NCBI GenBank assembly: GCA_002297505.1
Contig: DBLQ01000098.1
Location: forward strand, 63,255-127,254
DNA length: 64,000 nt
From: Flavobacteriales bacterium UBA720
GTDB lineage: Bacteria; Bacteroidota; Bacteroidia; Flavobacteriales; Weeksellaceae
Reading direction: 5' to 3'
Below the pieces are notes generated by a model. The model was given only the letters and a program-made list of their open reading frames with translations, was not told the origin of the DNA and did not search any database. Of this stretch, positions 33,712 to 42,248 are shown piece after piece (positions within the stretch are counted from its first letter, which is position 1; every line of letters begins with the position of its first letter). A program made the position numbers and the translations under genes.

Positions 33712-33959
33712 GCCTCGTAGAGGCAAACTGTTAATAGCAGTCCTTACAACGGACATAAGCCAGCTCCGTAGGAGCGACCTGTTAATCACGATTGCCGCAG
33801 ATCACGTTTAAATCAAAATGAAATTCACAAAAATCAAATACGTTTCCATTTATTAGGTTACAATTCATAAGATATCGTAGCGTGATTAACAGGCCGCTCC
33901 TACGGAGCTCCGCACCTTCCCGTTTTTATCTTGCTATTAACAGTAAGCCTCTACGAGGC
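33712..33959. repeat. REPIN unit 1 (core type X)
   Basis: Outer palindromes at 33712-33724 and 33947-33959; inner GCTCCGTAGGAGC near 33763-33775 and its inverse near 33896-33908. The core contains GATTGCCGCAGATCACG, as in units 4 and 5. Confidence 0.85.
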
Positions 33960-34072
33960 TAGCATGCAATTCTAGTGAATTAATAAATCAAGATTGCATT
34001 TAAGAGAGCATTTGTCTGCAAACAATTCAATAATGTAGTTTGAATTTGTCAAAATATGCGGCATGAAAAAAT

Positions 34073-34317
34073 GCCTCGTAGAGGCATAATGTTAATAGGA
34101 GATCTTCCAACGGACAATTCCAGCTCCGTAGGAGCGACCTGTTAATCAAGATCTTCACCGATCGCGGTTAAATCAAAATGAAATTCACAAAAATGAAAAC
34201 ATTACTATTATTGTGGTTACAATTAATAAGATATCACGGCGTGATTAACAGGCCGCTCCTACGGAGCTCCACACCTTCCCGTTTTACATTTCTATTAACA
34301 GTAAGCCTCTACGAGGC
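34073..34317. repeat. REPIN unit 2 (core type Y)
   Basis: Outer palindromes at 34073-34085 and 34305-34317. The core has the variant with CATTACTATTATTGTGG, shared with unit 3. The first tail reads ATAATGTTAATAG instead of AAACTGTTAATAG. Confidence 0.85.
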
Positions 34318-34434
34318 TAGCACGCAGTTCAATTATAATAACAAGCAGGTAATCTCTTTATGAAGGTATACGGTCATAAAGAAATTAGTGCTCAGGTAAA
34401 AATGTTTGAATAATGCATGCCACATCAGAAAAAT

Positions 34435-34681
34435 GCCTCGTAGAGGCAAACTGTTAATAGAACACCTTACAACGGACATAGGCCAGCTCCGTAGGAGCGA
34501 CCTGTTAATCACGATTTCCGCCGACTGCGGTTAAATCAAAATAAAATTCACAAAAATGAAAACATTACTATTATTGTGGTTACAATTAATAAGATATCAC
34601 GGCGTGATTAACAGGCCGCTCCTACGGAGCTCCGCACCTTCCCGTTTTTATCTTGCTATTAACAGTAAGCCTCTACGAGGC
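34435..34681. repeat. REPIN unit 3 (core type Y)
   Basis: Outer palindromes at 34435-34447 and 34669-34681. The core is nearly identical to unit 2, while its spacer on the right resembles that after unit 1. Confidence 0.85.
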
Positions 34682-34796
34682 TAGAACGCAATGCTATCGT
34701 ATTAGGCAATCAAGATTGCATCTAACAGAGCATTTGTTCACAACCATTTAATTAATGGAGTTGACTTTTGTCAAGAAAAGCCTACAGCTAGAAAAT

Positions 34797-35044
34797 GCCT
34801 CGCAGAGGCAAACTGTTAATAGAAAACCTTACAACGGACATAAGCGAGCTTCGTAGGAGCGACCTGTTAATCAAGATTGCCGCAGATCACGTTTAAATCA
34901 AAATGAAATTCACAAAAATCAAATACGTTTCCATTTATTAGGTTACAATTCATAAGATATCGTAGCGTGATTAACAGGTCGCTCCTACGGAGCTCCGCAC
35001 CTTCCCGTTTTTATCTTGCTATTAACAGTAAGCCTCTACGAGGC
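34797..35044. repeat. REPIN unit 4 (core type X)
   Basis: Outer palindromes at 34797-34809 (one base changed in the loop) and 35032-35044. The core is nearly identical to unit 1; the spacer to its right is nearly identical to the one after unit 2. Confidence 0.85.
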
Positions 35045-35161
35045 TAGCACGCAGTTCAATTATAATAACAAGCAGGTAATCTCTTTACGAAGGTATATGG
35101 TCGTAAAGAAATTAGTGCTCAGGTAAAAATGTTTTAATAATGCATGCCACATCAGAAAAAT

Positions 35162-35275
35162 GCCTCGTAGAAGCAAACTGTTAATAGAAAACCTTACAAC
35201 GGACATAAGCGAGCTCCGTAGGAGCGACCTGTTAATCACGATTGCCGCAGATCACGTTTAAATCAAAATGAAATT
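35162..35275. repeat. REPIN unit 5, truncated
   Basis: Only the left half is present: GCCTCGTAGAAGC (one mismatch in the stem), GCTCCGTAGGAGC and a type X core, broken off after AAATGAAATT. Different sequence follows, including another palindrome family at 35283. Confidence 0.8.
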
Positions 35276-35282
35276 TTCCCCA

Positions 35283-35353
35283 TGCTGGTGCGAGCGCCCC
35301 GCTCATACCCTTCAAAAATAAACACAGGCACGAGCAAGATGCTCGCGCTAGCA
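35283..35353. repeat. Second palindromic repeat family (GCGAGC...GCTC)
   Basis: TGCTGGTGCGAGCGCCCCGC and onwards (35283-35309) is repeated in inverted orientation at 35327-35353 (19 of 27 positions). Each half contains its own GAGC/GCTC hairpin. It abuts the truncated end of the REPIN array. Confidence 0.65.
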
Positions 35354-35439
35354 GAAACAAAAATCACAGATTCCCAGTCCGTGCTTTTTTCATTCAAACC
35401 CAAAACAATTCCTACCTTTGGCTATTAGCAAAAAAGCCA

Positions 35440-36009
35440 ATGAGCCAGGAACTAAGAAAACATTTTGAGGAATTGATATCATTATCAGATGAGGAGTTTG
35501 CAACGGTGGCTTCTCATTTTAAGTTGAGAAAACTGAAGAAACATCAATATCTGATTCAGGAGAATGAAGCTATTACCAATATTTATTTTGTGACTAAAGG
35601 TCTTCTGAAAGCGTCTTATATCGATACCCACGGCAAAGAGCACATTATTCAATTCGCGATGGAGAACTGGTGGATTTCGGATTTCCAGGCATTTTATACC
35701 GGCGTACCGTCGGTGAAGAGCATCCATTGTCTGGAAGATGTGGAACTGTATGCATTGTCCAAAGATGACTTAGAAAAAATTTGTCAGGACAACCACGCAG
35801 TAGAACATTTTTTCCGAATCAAGAACAGTTTGGGTTACGTGGCGTTGCAGAAGAGAATTCTGTCCCTGCTGACGACCGATGCCAAAGAACGGTTTGAACA
35901 GTTCTCCAAACAATATCCAAGCCTTATCCAGCGGGTGCCAAAAACCATCATCGCTTCTTATCTCGGGGTTTCCAGGGAAACGCTCAGCAGGATTAGCAAA
36001 AAAATGTGA
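35440..36009 (+). CDS. Crp/Fnr-family transcriptional regulator
   Basis: The 189-residue protein has a cyclic-nucleotide-binding-like barrel (about 20-115) without the Arg/Ser residues of a true cAMP pocket, and a C-terminal helix-turn-helix KTIIASYLGVSRETLSRISKK. It likely regulates the adjacent DJ-1/PfpI gene, 90 bp downstream on the same strand, though this is inference from adjacency. Confidence 0.9.
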   Translation: MSQELRKHFEELISLSDEEFATVASHFKLRKLKKHQYLIQENEAITNIYFVTKGLLKASYIDTHGKEHIIQFAMENWWISDFQAFYTGVPSVKSIHCLEDVELYALSKDDLEKICQDNHAVEHFFRIKNSLGYVALQKRILSLLTTDAKERFEQFSKQYPSLIQRVPKTIIASYLGVSRETLSRISKKM

Positions 36010-36099
36010 TCTGCATCACAGTGATTTTGTGATCTGTGTCCTGTGAAATTCCTGGAAAATGGCTCAATTTTGTCTTATCAAATTTAAAAAATCATTGGT

Positions 36100-36777
36100 A
36101 TGAACAAGAAAATATTAATCGTGCTGACGAGCCACGAAGACTTAGGAAACACAGGTAAGAAAACGGGATTCTGGACAGAAGAACTGGCAGCGCCTTATTA
36201 TGCATTATTAGACCAAGGTGCAGAAATCACATTAGCCTCGCTAAAAGGCGGACAGCCACCCATCGACCCCAAAAGCGAAGATACCTCCGCGCAAACCGAC
36301 GCTACCCGCAGAATGGCGGAAGACAAAGACTTACTGGCACAATTAAGCAATACCAAAAAACTATCAGAAGTTAACCCTGCAGATTATGATGCGGTTTTCT
36401 ATCCCGGCGGTCACGGCCCACTGTGGGATTTGGCAGAGGATACGACTTCCCAGCAACTGATCGCAGACTTTTACAAAGCCGGCAAACCGGTGGCGTTGGT
36501 TTGCCACGCGCCAGGTGTTTTAAGACACGTCAAAATCGATGGTGAATATCTGGTGAATGGCAAAAATGTGACCGGCTTTACCAACACAGAGGAAGAAGCC
36601 GTGCAGCTGACAGACATTGTTCCATTCCTGGTAGAGGATATGCTGAAAGAGAATGGCGGAAACTACAGCAAAACGGCCGATTGGTGCCCGTACGCTGTGG
36701 TAGATGGAAAACTTATCACCGGACAAAACCCGGCTTCATCTGAAAAAGTAGCCGAGGAGTTATTGAAGATGTTGTAG
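36100..36777 (+). CDS. DJ-1/PfpI family protein (Hsp31-like)
   Basis: The 225-residue protein has the nucleophile elbow ALVCHAPGVLRHV (Cys about 138), AVFYPGGHGPLWDLAED (about 100-116) and an early Glu in WTEELAAPYYALLDQG. Relatives act as glyoxalases, deglycases or chaperones under carbonyl stress. The Crp-like regulator upstream and terminator downstream suggest a small stress-response unit. Confidence 0.88.
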   Translation: MNKKILIVLTSHEDLGNTGKKTGFWTEELAAPYYALLDQGAEITLASLKGGQPPIDPKSEDTSAQTDATRRMAEDKDLLAQLSNTKKLSEVNPADYDAVFYPGGHGPLWDLAEDTTSQQLIADFYKAGKPVALVCHAPGVLRHVKIDGEYLVNGKNVTGFTNTEEEAVQLTDIVPFLVEDMLKENGGNYSKTADWCPYAVVDGKLITGQNPASSEKVAEELLKML

Positions 36778-36801
36778 ACAAATTTTAAATAATTAATACC
36801 G

Positions 36802-36826
36802 AAAGCACAGATTAAGTCTGTGCTTT
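36802..36826 (+). terminator. Intrinsic terminator
   Basis: AAAGCACAGA (36802-36811) and TCTGTGCTTT (36817-36826) form a 10-bp stem with a 5-nt loop followed by T residues, 25 bp after the DJ-1/PfpI gene. Confidence 0.85.
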
Positions 36827-36864
36827 TTCATTGCTAAGAATTTTGATAATTAATAAACAGGATA

Positions 36865-36914
36865 TTGTCATTCTGTAGGAATCTTAGCAGCCTAGATTCC
36901 TACGGAATGACAAA
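36865..36914. repeat. Palindromic repeat, family of CATTCCGAAGGAATC, copy 2
   Basis: TTGTCATTCTGTAGGAATCT and the inverse AGATTCCTACGGAATGACAA enclose a 10-bp centre. The arms match those at 24504-24555. It lies in the spacer before the M16 protease gene. Confidence 0.85.
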
Positions 36915-37015
36915 CTTTACGTTTAATCGATTGTACTTATTAAAGTAACAATCCAAGATAATTGCCAACTAATGAAATGTTACGTAAATTACACTCCGAA
37001 AAATAAAAGTATAGT

Positions 37016-39928
37016 ATGAAGAAACTATTTATTTCGATTTCACTCTTATTTATGATGAATGCAATGGCACAGAAATTTGAAACACAAACCCAGACCGATC
37101 AACAGGGTTACACCTACGAAACCGTAAAAAACGACCAGTCGGGCGTGCGTGTTTACACCCTGAAAAATGGTCTTAAGGTCTATCTTGCGAAAAATGACGA
37201 CGCTCCTAGAATACAGACTTACATCCCTGTAAGAACGGGTTCCAATAACGATCCAAGTGATAACACGGGATTAGCCCATTACCTGGAACATATGGTTTTC
37301 AAAGGGACTTCTCATTTGGGAACCAGCGACTGGGCTAAGGAAAAAGCGCTGTTGGACCAGATTTCAGATTTGTACGAACAGCATAAGGCTGAGAAAGATC
37401 CTGCCAAGAAAAAAGCGTTGTACAAGAAAATCGATGAAGTGTCTCAGGAGGCTTCGAAATATGCGATTGCCAACGAATATGACAAAGCCATCTCTTCTCT
37501 TGGCGCCACCGGAACCAATGCCCACACGTGGCTGGACGAAACGGTTTACAAAAACAATATCCCATCCAACGAGCTGGAAAAATGGCTGAAAGTGGAGCAC
37601 GAGCGTTTCTCCGAATTGGTTTTGAGGTTATTCCATACAGAGTTGGAAGCCGTTTACGAAGAATACAACCGTGCGCAGGATAACGATGGAAGATTGGTGA
37701 ATTATGCAATGATGGAAGCTCTTTTTCCGAAACATCCCAACGGTCAGCAGACGACTATTGGAACTTCGGAACATTTGAAAAGCCCTTCTATGGTAGCGAT
37801 TCATAAATATTTTGATACGTATTACGTTCCAAATAATATGGCCGTGGTTTTGGTTGGAGATTTAGATTTTGATAAAACCATCAAACTGGTCGATCAATAC
37901 TTTGGAACCTTCAAGTACAAAGAATTGCCAATGAAGAAAATGGTTTCGGAAGAGCCAATGACCAGCATTGTTTCCAGAACCGTGAAAAGTCCTTCTACAC
38001 CAAGAATGACAATGGCGTGGAGAACGGATTCCAACGGAACCCAGGAAGCGAGACTGGTAGATGTGGTAGCCGAAATATTGAGTAACAGCGGCGATGCAGG
38101 CTTAATTGACCTTAACATCAATCAAAAGCAAAAAACATTAGGAGCCGGTGCTTATGAATCGCCTTTCAAAACGTATGGTGCTTTTGTTCTGAGCGTTGTA
38201 CCAAAGGATGGACAAAGCTTTGATGATGCTAAAAAATTGTTATTAGACCAAATTGAATTGGTGAAAAAAGGACAATTCCCAGATTGGATGCTAAACGCAA
38301 TCGTGAACGATTTGAAAGTTCAGAGAATGAAGCGGTGGGAAACGGCTGACGGATTGGCAACGACTTTATATTCAACTTACATCGGGAACAGAACCTGGGA
38401 GCAGGAACTGGACGAAATCAACCAGTACCAAGCCATTACCAAAGCCGATGTGGTGAAGTTTGCCAATGATTTCTTTAAAGATAATTACGTCGTGGTTTAT
38501 AAAGAAAAAGGTGTGAATGACAAACTGGTACGTGTAGAAAACCCTGGAATCACACCCATCAAATTGAATAGAGAAGCGCAATCGGCGTTTCTGAAAGATA
38601 TTATCAACACCAAATCTTCAGACATTAAGCCGGAGTTTATTGATTTCAAAACCGCTATCGCAACTTCGACAATCAAAGATAAAAAAATCAGCTTCATTAA
38701 AAATAAATACAATGAAGTGGCTCAGGTGAATTATGTTTTCCCTTTCGGAACTGATAATGATAAGGAATTGGCGCTTGGCGTCACGGTGCTTCAATATCTC
38801 GGAACGGACAAATATACGCCGGAACAGCTGAAGGAGGAATTCTTCAAGCTGGGCATCACCAATCAGTTCAGAACGTCTAATGACCAGATGATTATTGCGC
38901 TGAGCGGGCTGGAAAGCAATATGAAAAAAGGCGTTGAGCTGATGAATCACTGGATTAACAATGTGAAAGCAGACCAGGCCATTTACGATCAGACCGTTAA
39001 CACCATTTTGGAATCCAGAGAAGTAGCGAAGAAAGACAAAAACAGAATTATGGCTGCCTTGGCGAATTATGCTAAGTTCGGCAAAGATTCCAGAATGACG
39101 GATGTGATTTCTAAAGACCGTTTGAAAAGCATCAACGTTACCGAATTAATTTCTAAAATCAAAACACTGAACGAATATCCTTACGAAGTGTTCCTTTACG
39201 GAGAAAATCAAAAAGGATTGGAAAAAGCGGTGAAGCCTTTCATCGTCAACACAAAACTTCAGCCAGCTGCGGCGAAAGAATATGCAGAACCTGCAACGGC
39301 CGGCAAAGTCTATTTCACCCCTTATGATATGGTTCAGATGGAGATGTCCAAAGTGGCAAAAGCGGGCAATGTGAATGTGGCGAACTTCGGAAAGGCCAGT
39401 GTTTTCAATGAGTATTTTGGGCGTGGATTATCTTCCATCGTTTTCCAGGAAATCAGAGAAAGTAAGTCTTTGGCTTATTCGGCCTATGTTTCTTATGCCA
39501 ATGCGACTGAGAAAAACCATCCGAATTACGTGACAACTTATATCGGCACTCAGGCCAACAAATTGCCTCTAGCAGTGAGTGCGATGAGCGACTTGATGGC
39601 AGAATTGCCACAGATCCCGGCTCAGTTTGAGAATGCCAAAGGTTCGGCGCTGAAACAGATTGCATCCAACAGAATCAATAGAACCGTCATTTTCTACAAC
39701 CAGCTATCCCTGAAAAAGCTAGGCATTGATCACGATGTGAGAAAAGATATCTATGCCGAAATCCAGCAGTTGACTTTACCGGAACTGACCAGTTTCTACA
39801 ACACAGAAGTGAAACCGCTTCAGTACAACACCGCCATCATCGGTAAAAAAGAAAACCTGAATATGGATTCTATCAACAAAATGGGAGAATTCAAAGAAGT
39901 GAGTCTGGAGGAGATTTTTGGATATTAA
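37016..39928 (+). CDS. Secreted M16-family zinc metalloprotease
   Basis: The 970-residue protein has a signal peptide (cleaved after NAMAQ) and two M16 halves. The N-terminal half holds the inverted zinc motif HYLEH in GLAHYLEHMVFKGTSHLG (about 87-91) and the third ligand Glu in ELEAVYEEYNRAQDN. The C-terminal half lacks HxxEH and serves as the second half of the chamber (GRGLSSIVFQEIRESKSLAYSAYV). It probably degrades peptides in the periplasm. Monocistronic with a terminator at 39954. Confidence 0.92.
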   Translation: MKKLFISISLLFMMNAMAQKFETQTQTDQQGYTYETVKNDQSGVRVYTLKNGLKVYLAKNDDAPRIQTYIPVRTGSNNDPSDNTGLAHYLEHMVFKGTSHLGTSDWAKEKALLDQISDLYEQHKAEKDPAKKKALYKKIDEVSQEASKYAIANEYDKAISSLGATGTNAHTWLDETVYKNNIPSNELEKWLKVEHERFSELVLRLFHTELEAVYEEYNRAQDNDGRLVNYAMMEALFPKHPNGQQTTIGTSEHLKSPSMVAIHKYFDTYYVPNNMAVVLVGDLDFDKTIKLVDQYFGTFKYKELPMKKMVSEEPMTSIVSRTVKSPSTPRMTMAWRTDSNGTQEARLVDVVAEILSNSGDAGLIDLNINQKQKTLGAGAYESPFKTYGAFVLSVVPKDGQSFDDAKKLLLDQIELVKKGQFPDWMLNAIVNDLKVQRMKRWETADGLATTLYSTYIGNRTWEQELDEINQYQAITKADVVKFANDFFKDNYVVVYKEKGVNDKLVRVENPGITPIKLNREAQSAFLKDIINTKSSDIKPEFIDFKTAIATSTIKDKKISFIKNKYNEVAQVNYVFPFGTDNDKELALGVTVLQYLGTDKYTPEQLKEEFFKLGITNQFRTSNDQMIIALSGLESNMKKGVELMNHWINNVKADQAIYDQTVNTILESREVAKKDKNRIMAALANYAKFGKDSRMTDVISKDRLKSINVTELISKIKTLNEYPYEVFLYGENQKGLEKAVKPFIVNTKLQPAAAKEYAEPATAGKVYFTPYDMVQMEMSKVAKAGNVNVANFGKASVFNEYFGRGLSSIVFQEIRESKSLAYSAYVSYANATEKNHPNYVTTYIGTQANKLPLAVSAMSDLMAELPQIPAQFENAKGSALKQIASNRINRTVIFYNQLSLKKLGIDHDVRKDIYAEIQQLTLPELTSFYNTEVKPLQYNTAIIGKKENLNMDSINKMGEFKEVSLEEIFGY

Positions 39929-39953
39929 TGCAAAGTCAATTTTAATCAAAATA

Positions 39954-39983
39954 AAAAAGTGGAGCAGAAGTGCTTCACTTTTT
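39954..39983. terminator. Terminator between convergent genes
   Basis: AAAAAGTGGAGCA (39954-39966) pairs with TGCTTCACTTTTT (39971-39983) with one G-T wobble; A and T runs suit both strands. It separates the M16 gene from the convergent lipoprotein gene. Confidence 0.75.
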
Positions 39984-39989
39984 TTTTCT

Positions 39990-40583
39990 TTAAGGCGTTT
40001 TGCCCGGAACGGTGTAATAGTTATAAAAGCTGGTATAAACTCTTGTCTTTTTCACTTCACCATTATCGTAGATCTCGACTTTACTTGTGTTCCCGGACTT
40101 TTTATCCAGATAGAGCACTTCATCCAGCTGGCCTTTACGGTTGTAAGTCTCGGTCTTGAGATTTCTCCCATCCTCCATGTAATGAATACTCTTTATTCTG
40201 CCATCATCCCGATAGCTGTAATATCTGACGTTATAGAAATTGCCATTGTCGGTCATTATTCCGTCATAAATATACTGCGCATCATATCGGCCTGCCATTA
40301 CCAACAGACCTTTGGGATCGTGAATGTAATAAAATATGCCATCCTTCGGAGATTTCAGCTCATAAACGGTTTGGGGCTCAGGTCTTCTTTCCGGATTTCG
40401 GGTCATGATTTCCTTCTTTATAAAGACGGCGGTGTCATTCTGAGATACCCATAGTGTATCTATGATTTTAGAATTGGGCTTATAATGAACCTTGGATATG
40501 GTGATATCTTTTTGGTCGGCAGTCTTAGTATCGCAGCCCAATAATATCAGGGCGGGGAGAATAATTGCCCAATAATATTTCAT
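39990..40583 (-). CDS. Lipoprotein with YwqK/MORN-like repeats
   Basis: Starting at ATG 40583 (MKYYWAIILPALILLGCDT) gives a clean lipoprotein signal with Cys17. A frame start 27 bp earlier would add a charged leader and is rejected. The mature part has short repeats such as YYSYRDDGRIKSIHYMEDG and YNRKGQLDEVLYLDKKSG. This is the YwqK-type pattern found in some antitoxin-like and envelope proteins. Function unknown. Confidence 0.7.
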   Translation of the reverse strand: MKYYWAIILPALILLGCDTKTADQKDITISKVHYKPNSKIIDTLWVSQNDTAVFIKKEIMTRNPERRPEPQTVYELKSPKDGIFYYIHDPKGLLVMAGRYDAQYIYDGIMTDNGNFYNVRYYSYRDDGRIKSIHYMEDGRNLKTETYNRKGQLDEVLYLDKKSGNTSKVEIYDNGEVKKTRVYTSFYNYYTVPGKTP

Positions 40584-40749
40584 AAAGTTTTTCTCAATTT
40601 CCATTTTCACAAAGCTAATGAATATTCCAAACTCATTGAATATAAACTATTTTACAGTCACTTTTAAGGTGTAGTAATCGTATTATTAAAAAAAATATTT
40701 CTATAATAATTTTTAAGTAAATTAGTTTATAAAAACACTGACTCATTTT

Positions 40750-42201
40750 ATGCCGAAACCATTTGTAGTATTTTTCTTCCTGATTTTTTCGATTCAAATT
40801 GCTGCACAAAACAGCTGGACCTGGACGAATGATACGTACAGCGGCATTAATTCGGCTGGTGTTGCTCCCACGCAGCCATTTCTCAATCCGAATCCGTGGG
40901 ATATTAACCTTATTGGTCTCGATGCTGCGATTCAGAATGATTATGCTTACATCTCACAACAAAGTCTCCTTGGTCTTTCTGATGCCGAAATTGTAATGGC
41001 CAATCCCAGCCGTAATATTACCGGAGAAAATCAGGCAGATGTATTTGATTTCTTCAACAAAAAAAATGCAAACTTTCTCTTCAATACAGATATTACGGGT
41101 CCATCTTTTTCAATGACTGCCAACATTGGGGAAAAAAAATATGTCTTCGGACTTTTTACACGCGCCAGAGCGATAGGCAATGTCCTTAAACTCGACAATT
41201 ATTTCCGCTATGGCAATGAGATGGTTTTTCAGCCTTCCGACTACAACATGAAACCTTTCTCGGGCGCCGCCATGAGTTGGAGCGAGATCGGTCTGAATGC
41301 TTCTACCCAGATCTTTCCAAATGCGGATCAGCAATGGATCTTCGGCGTCAACCTTAAGTATCTGGCCGGCTTCGATGCTGCTAACATTGTGAGCCACAAA
41401 GCGATCGATCTTACTGCCACCAATCCGACCGCGACACAAAATCCTGATCTGATGAACATCTATGCTTCCAACTTTGATGTCACAGCGCAATATATTACCA
41501 ACTATAATTCTGACGCCAGCCGTTACAATATGCAACAAAACGGCAGCGGATTAGGACTCGATCTCGGCATTTCGGTTCTGGATAAAAATCCCCGTGAGGA
41601 TGAGTATAATTACAAACTGTCCTTCAATCTTCTGGATCTGGGAGCGATTAATTTTAAAAATGGTATCAATCACCGTTTTGCCAGTACGGAAAAACTTTGG
41701 CTTCAGAATAATCCCAATCTGGACAATCAGGCCTTTGACAGTCCCGAGCAATATTTGCGGCTCCTGAGCAAGGAAGTTTACGGTAACGAGAATCAGTCTT
41801 TTACCGGAAATGGTTTCAAAATGGGATTACCTACAAGTTTTAATTTCAGTTACAGCCAGCGCATCAGAGAGCATCATTTTATCAATGTTAATTTGGTGCA
41901 GCGCGTTCCGGTTATGGAAAATTCTGTCAGGCGCAGTAATTTGCTCAATGTCAATTATCTCGTTCAGAAACAAGCCATTGGCTACGGCCTGTCGTCCACA
42001 TTATCAGAATATAAGAATCTGACTTTCGGCGCATACCTGCGTGTGGGACCACTTGTTGTCGGGAGCGAAAATTTATTTCCTGTACTTTTCCGCCATCAGC
42101 ATTTGCATGCCGCAGCATTTTACATGGCACTTAAATTTTATCCCTTCTGGGACAATGACATGAAACGTCACAGAAGGAAAAAATGCGATTGTGAGAAATA
42201 A
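40750..42201 (+). CDS. DUF5723-type outer-membrane/exported protein
   Basis: The 483-residue protein has a signal peptide (cleaved after QIAAQ), then alternating beta-strand pattern throughout (NITGENQADVFDFFN, FSMTANIGEKKYVFGLFTRARA, KMGLPTSFNFSYSQRI), typical of Bacteroidota beta-barrel-like DUF5723 proteins. It ends in a basic, Cys-containing tail. Function unknown; outer membrane location inferred. Confidence 0.75.
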   Translation: MPKPFVVFFFLIFSIQIAAQNSWTWTNDTYSGINSAGVAPTQPFLNPNPWDINLIGLDAAIQNDYAYISQQSLLGLSDAEIVMANPSRNITGENQADVFDFFNKKNANFLFNTDITGPSFSMTANIGEKKYVFGLFTRARAIGNVLKLDNYFRYGNEMVFQPSDYNMKPFSGAAMSWSEIGLNASTQIFPNADQQWIFGVNLKYLAGFDAANIVSHKAIDLTATNPTATQNPDLMNIYASNFDVTAQYITNYNSDASRYNMQQNGSGLGLDLGISVLDKNPREDEYNYKLSFNLLDLGAINFKNGINHRFASTEKLWLQNNPNLDNQAFDSPEQYLRLLSKEVYGNENQSFTGNGFKMGLPTSFNFSYSQRIREHHFINVNLVQRVPVMENSVRRSNLLNVNYLVQKQAIGYGLSSTLSEYKNLTFGAYLRVGPLVVGSENLFPVLFRHQHLHAAAFYMALKFYPFWDNDMKRHRRKKCDCEK

Positions 42202-42231
42202 AAAACGCCAAGGCTTTTACCCTGGCGTTTT
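42202..42231. terminator. Bidirectional terminator
   Basis: AAAACGCCA-a-GG (42202-42213) pairs with CC-TGGCGTTTT (42221-42231). It separates the convergent DUF5723 and peptidase genes, with T-rich flanks on both strands. Confidence 0.8.
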
Positions 42232-42248
42232 ACGTTGATATAGAAGAT

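Larger units (their letters stand above)
33712..35275. repeat. Nested REP/REPIN array downstream of the RAYT
   Basis: Four complete units of about 247 bp and one truncated unit are separated by 113-117-bp spacers. Every unit is a large imperfect palindrome. It begins GCCTCGTAGAGGC + AAACTGTTAATAG and GCTCCGTAGGAGC + GACCTGTTAATC and ends with the inverses in reverse order. Both palindromes are followed by a CTGTTAAT word, so they are one family. Unit cores fall in two types (units 1, 4, 5 versus 2, 3) and spacers in two types (1, 3 versus 2, 4). 33712-34434 and 34435-35161 thus form a higher-order repeat of about 725 bp. No gene is credible inside. Confidence 0.9.

Noticed and set aside
34178..34363. 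61-codon plus-strand frame inside the REPIN array
   Set aside because: It lies wholly within the repeat core and spacer, and its frame is not kept in the corresponding parts of the other units.
33712..35275. Looks at first like a CRISPR array (regular repeats and spacers)
   Set aside because: Repeats are about 247 bp and internally palindromic, spacers are about 115 bp and recur, and no cas gene is present.
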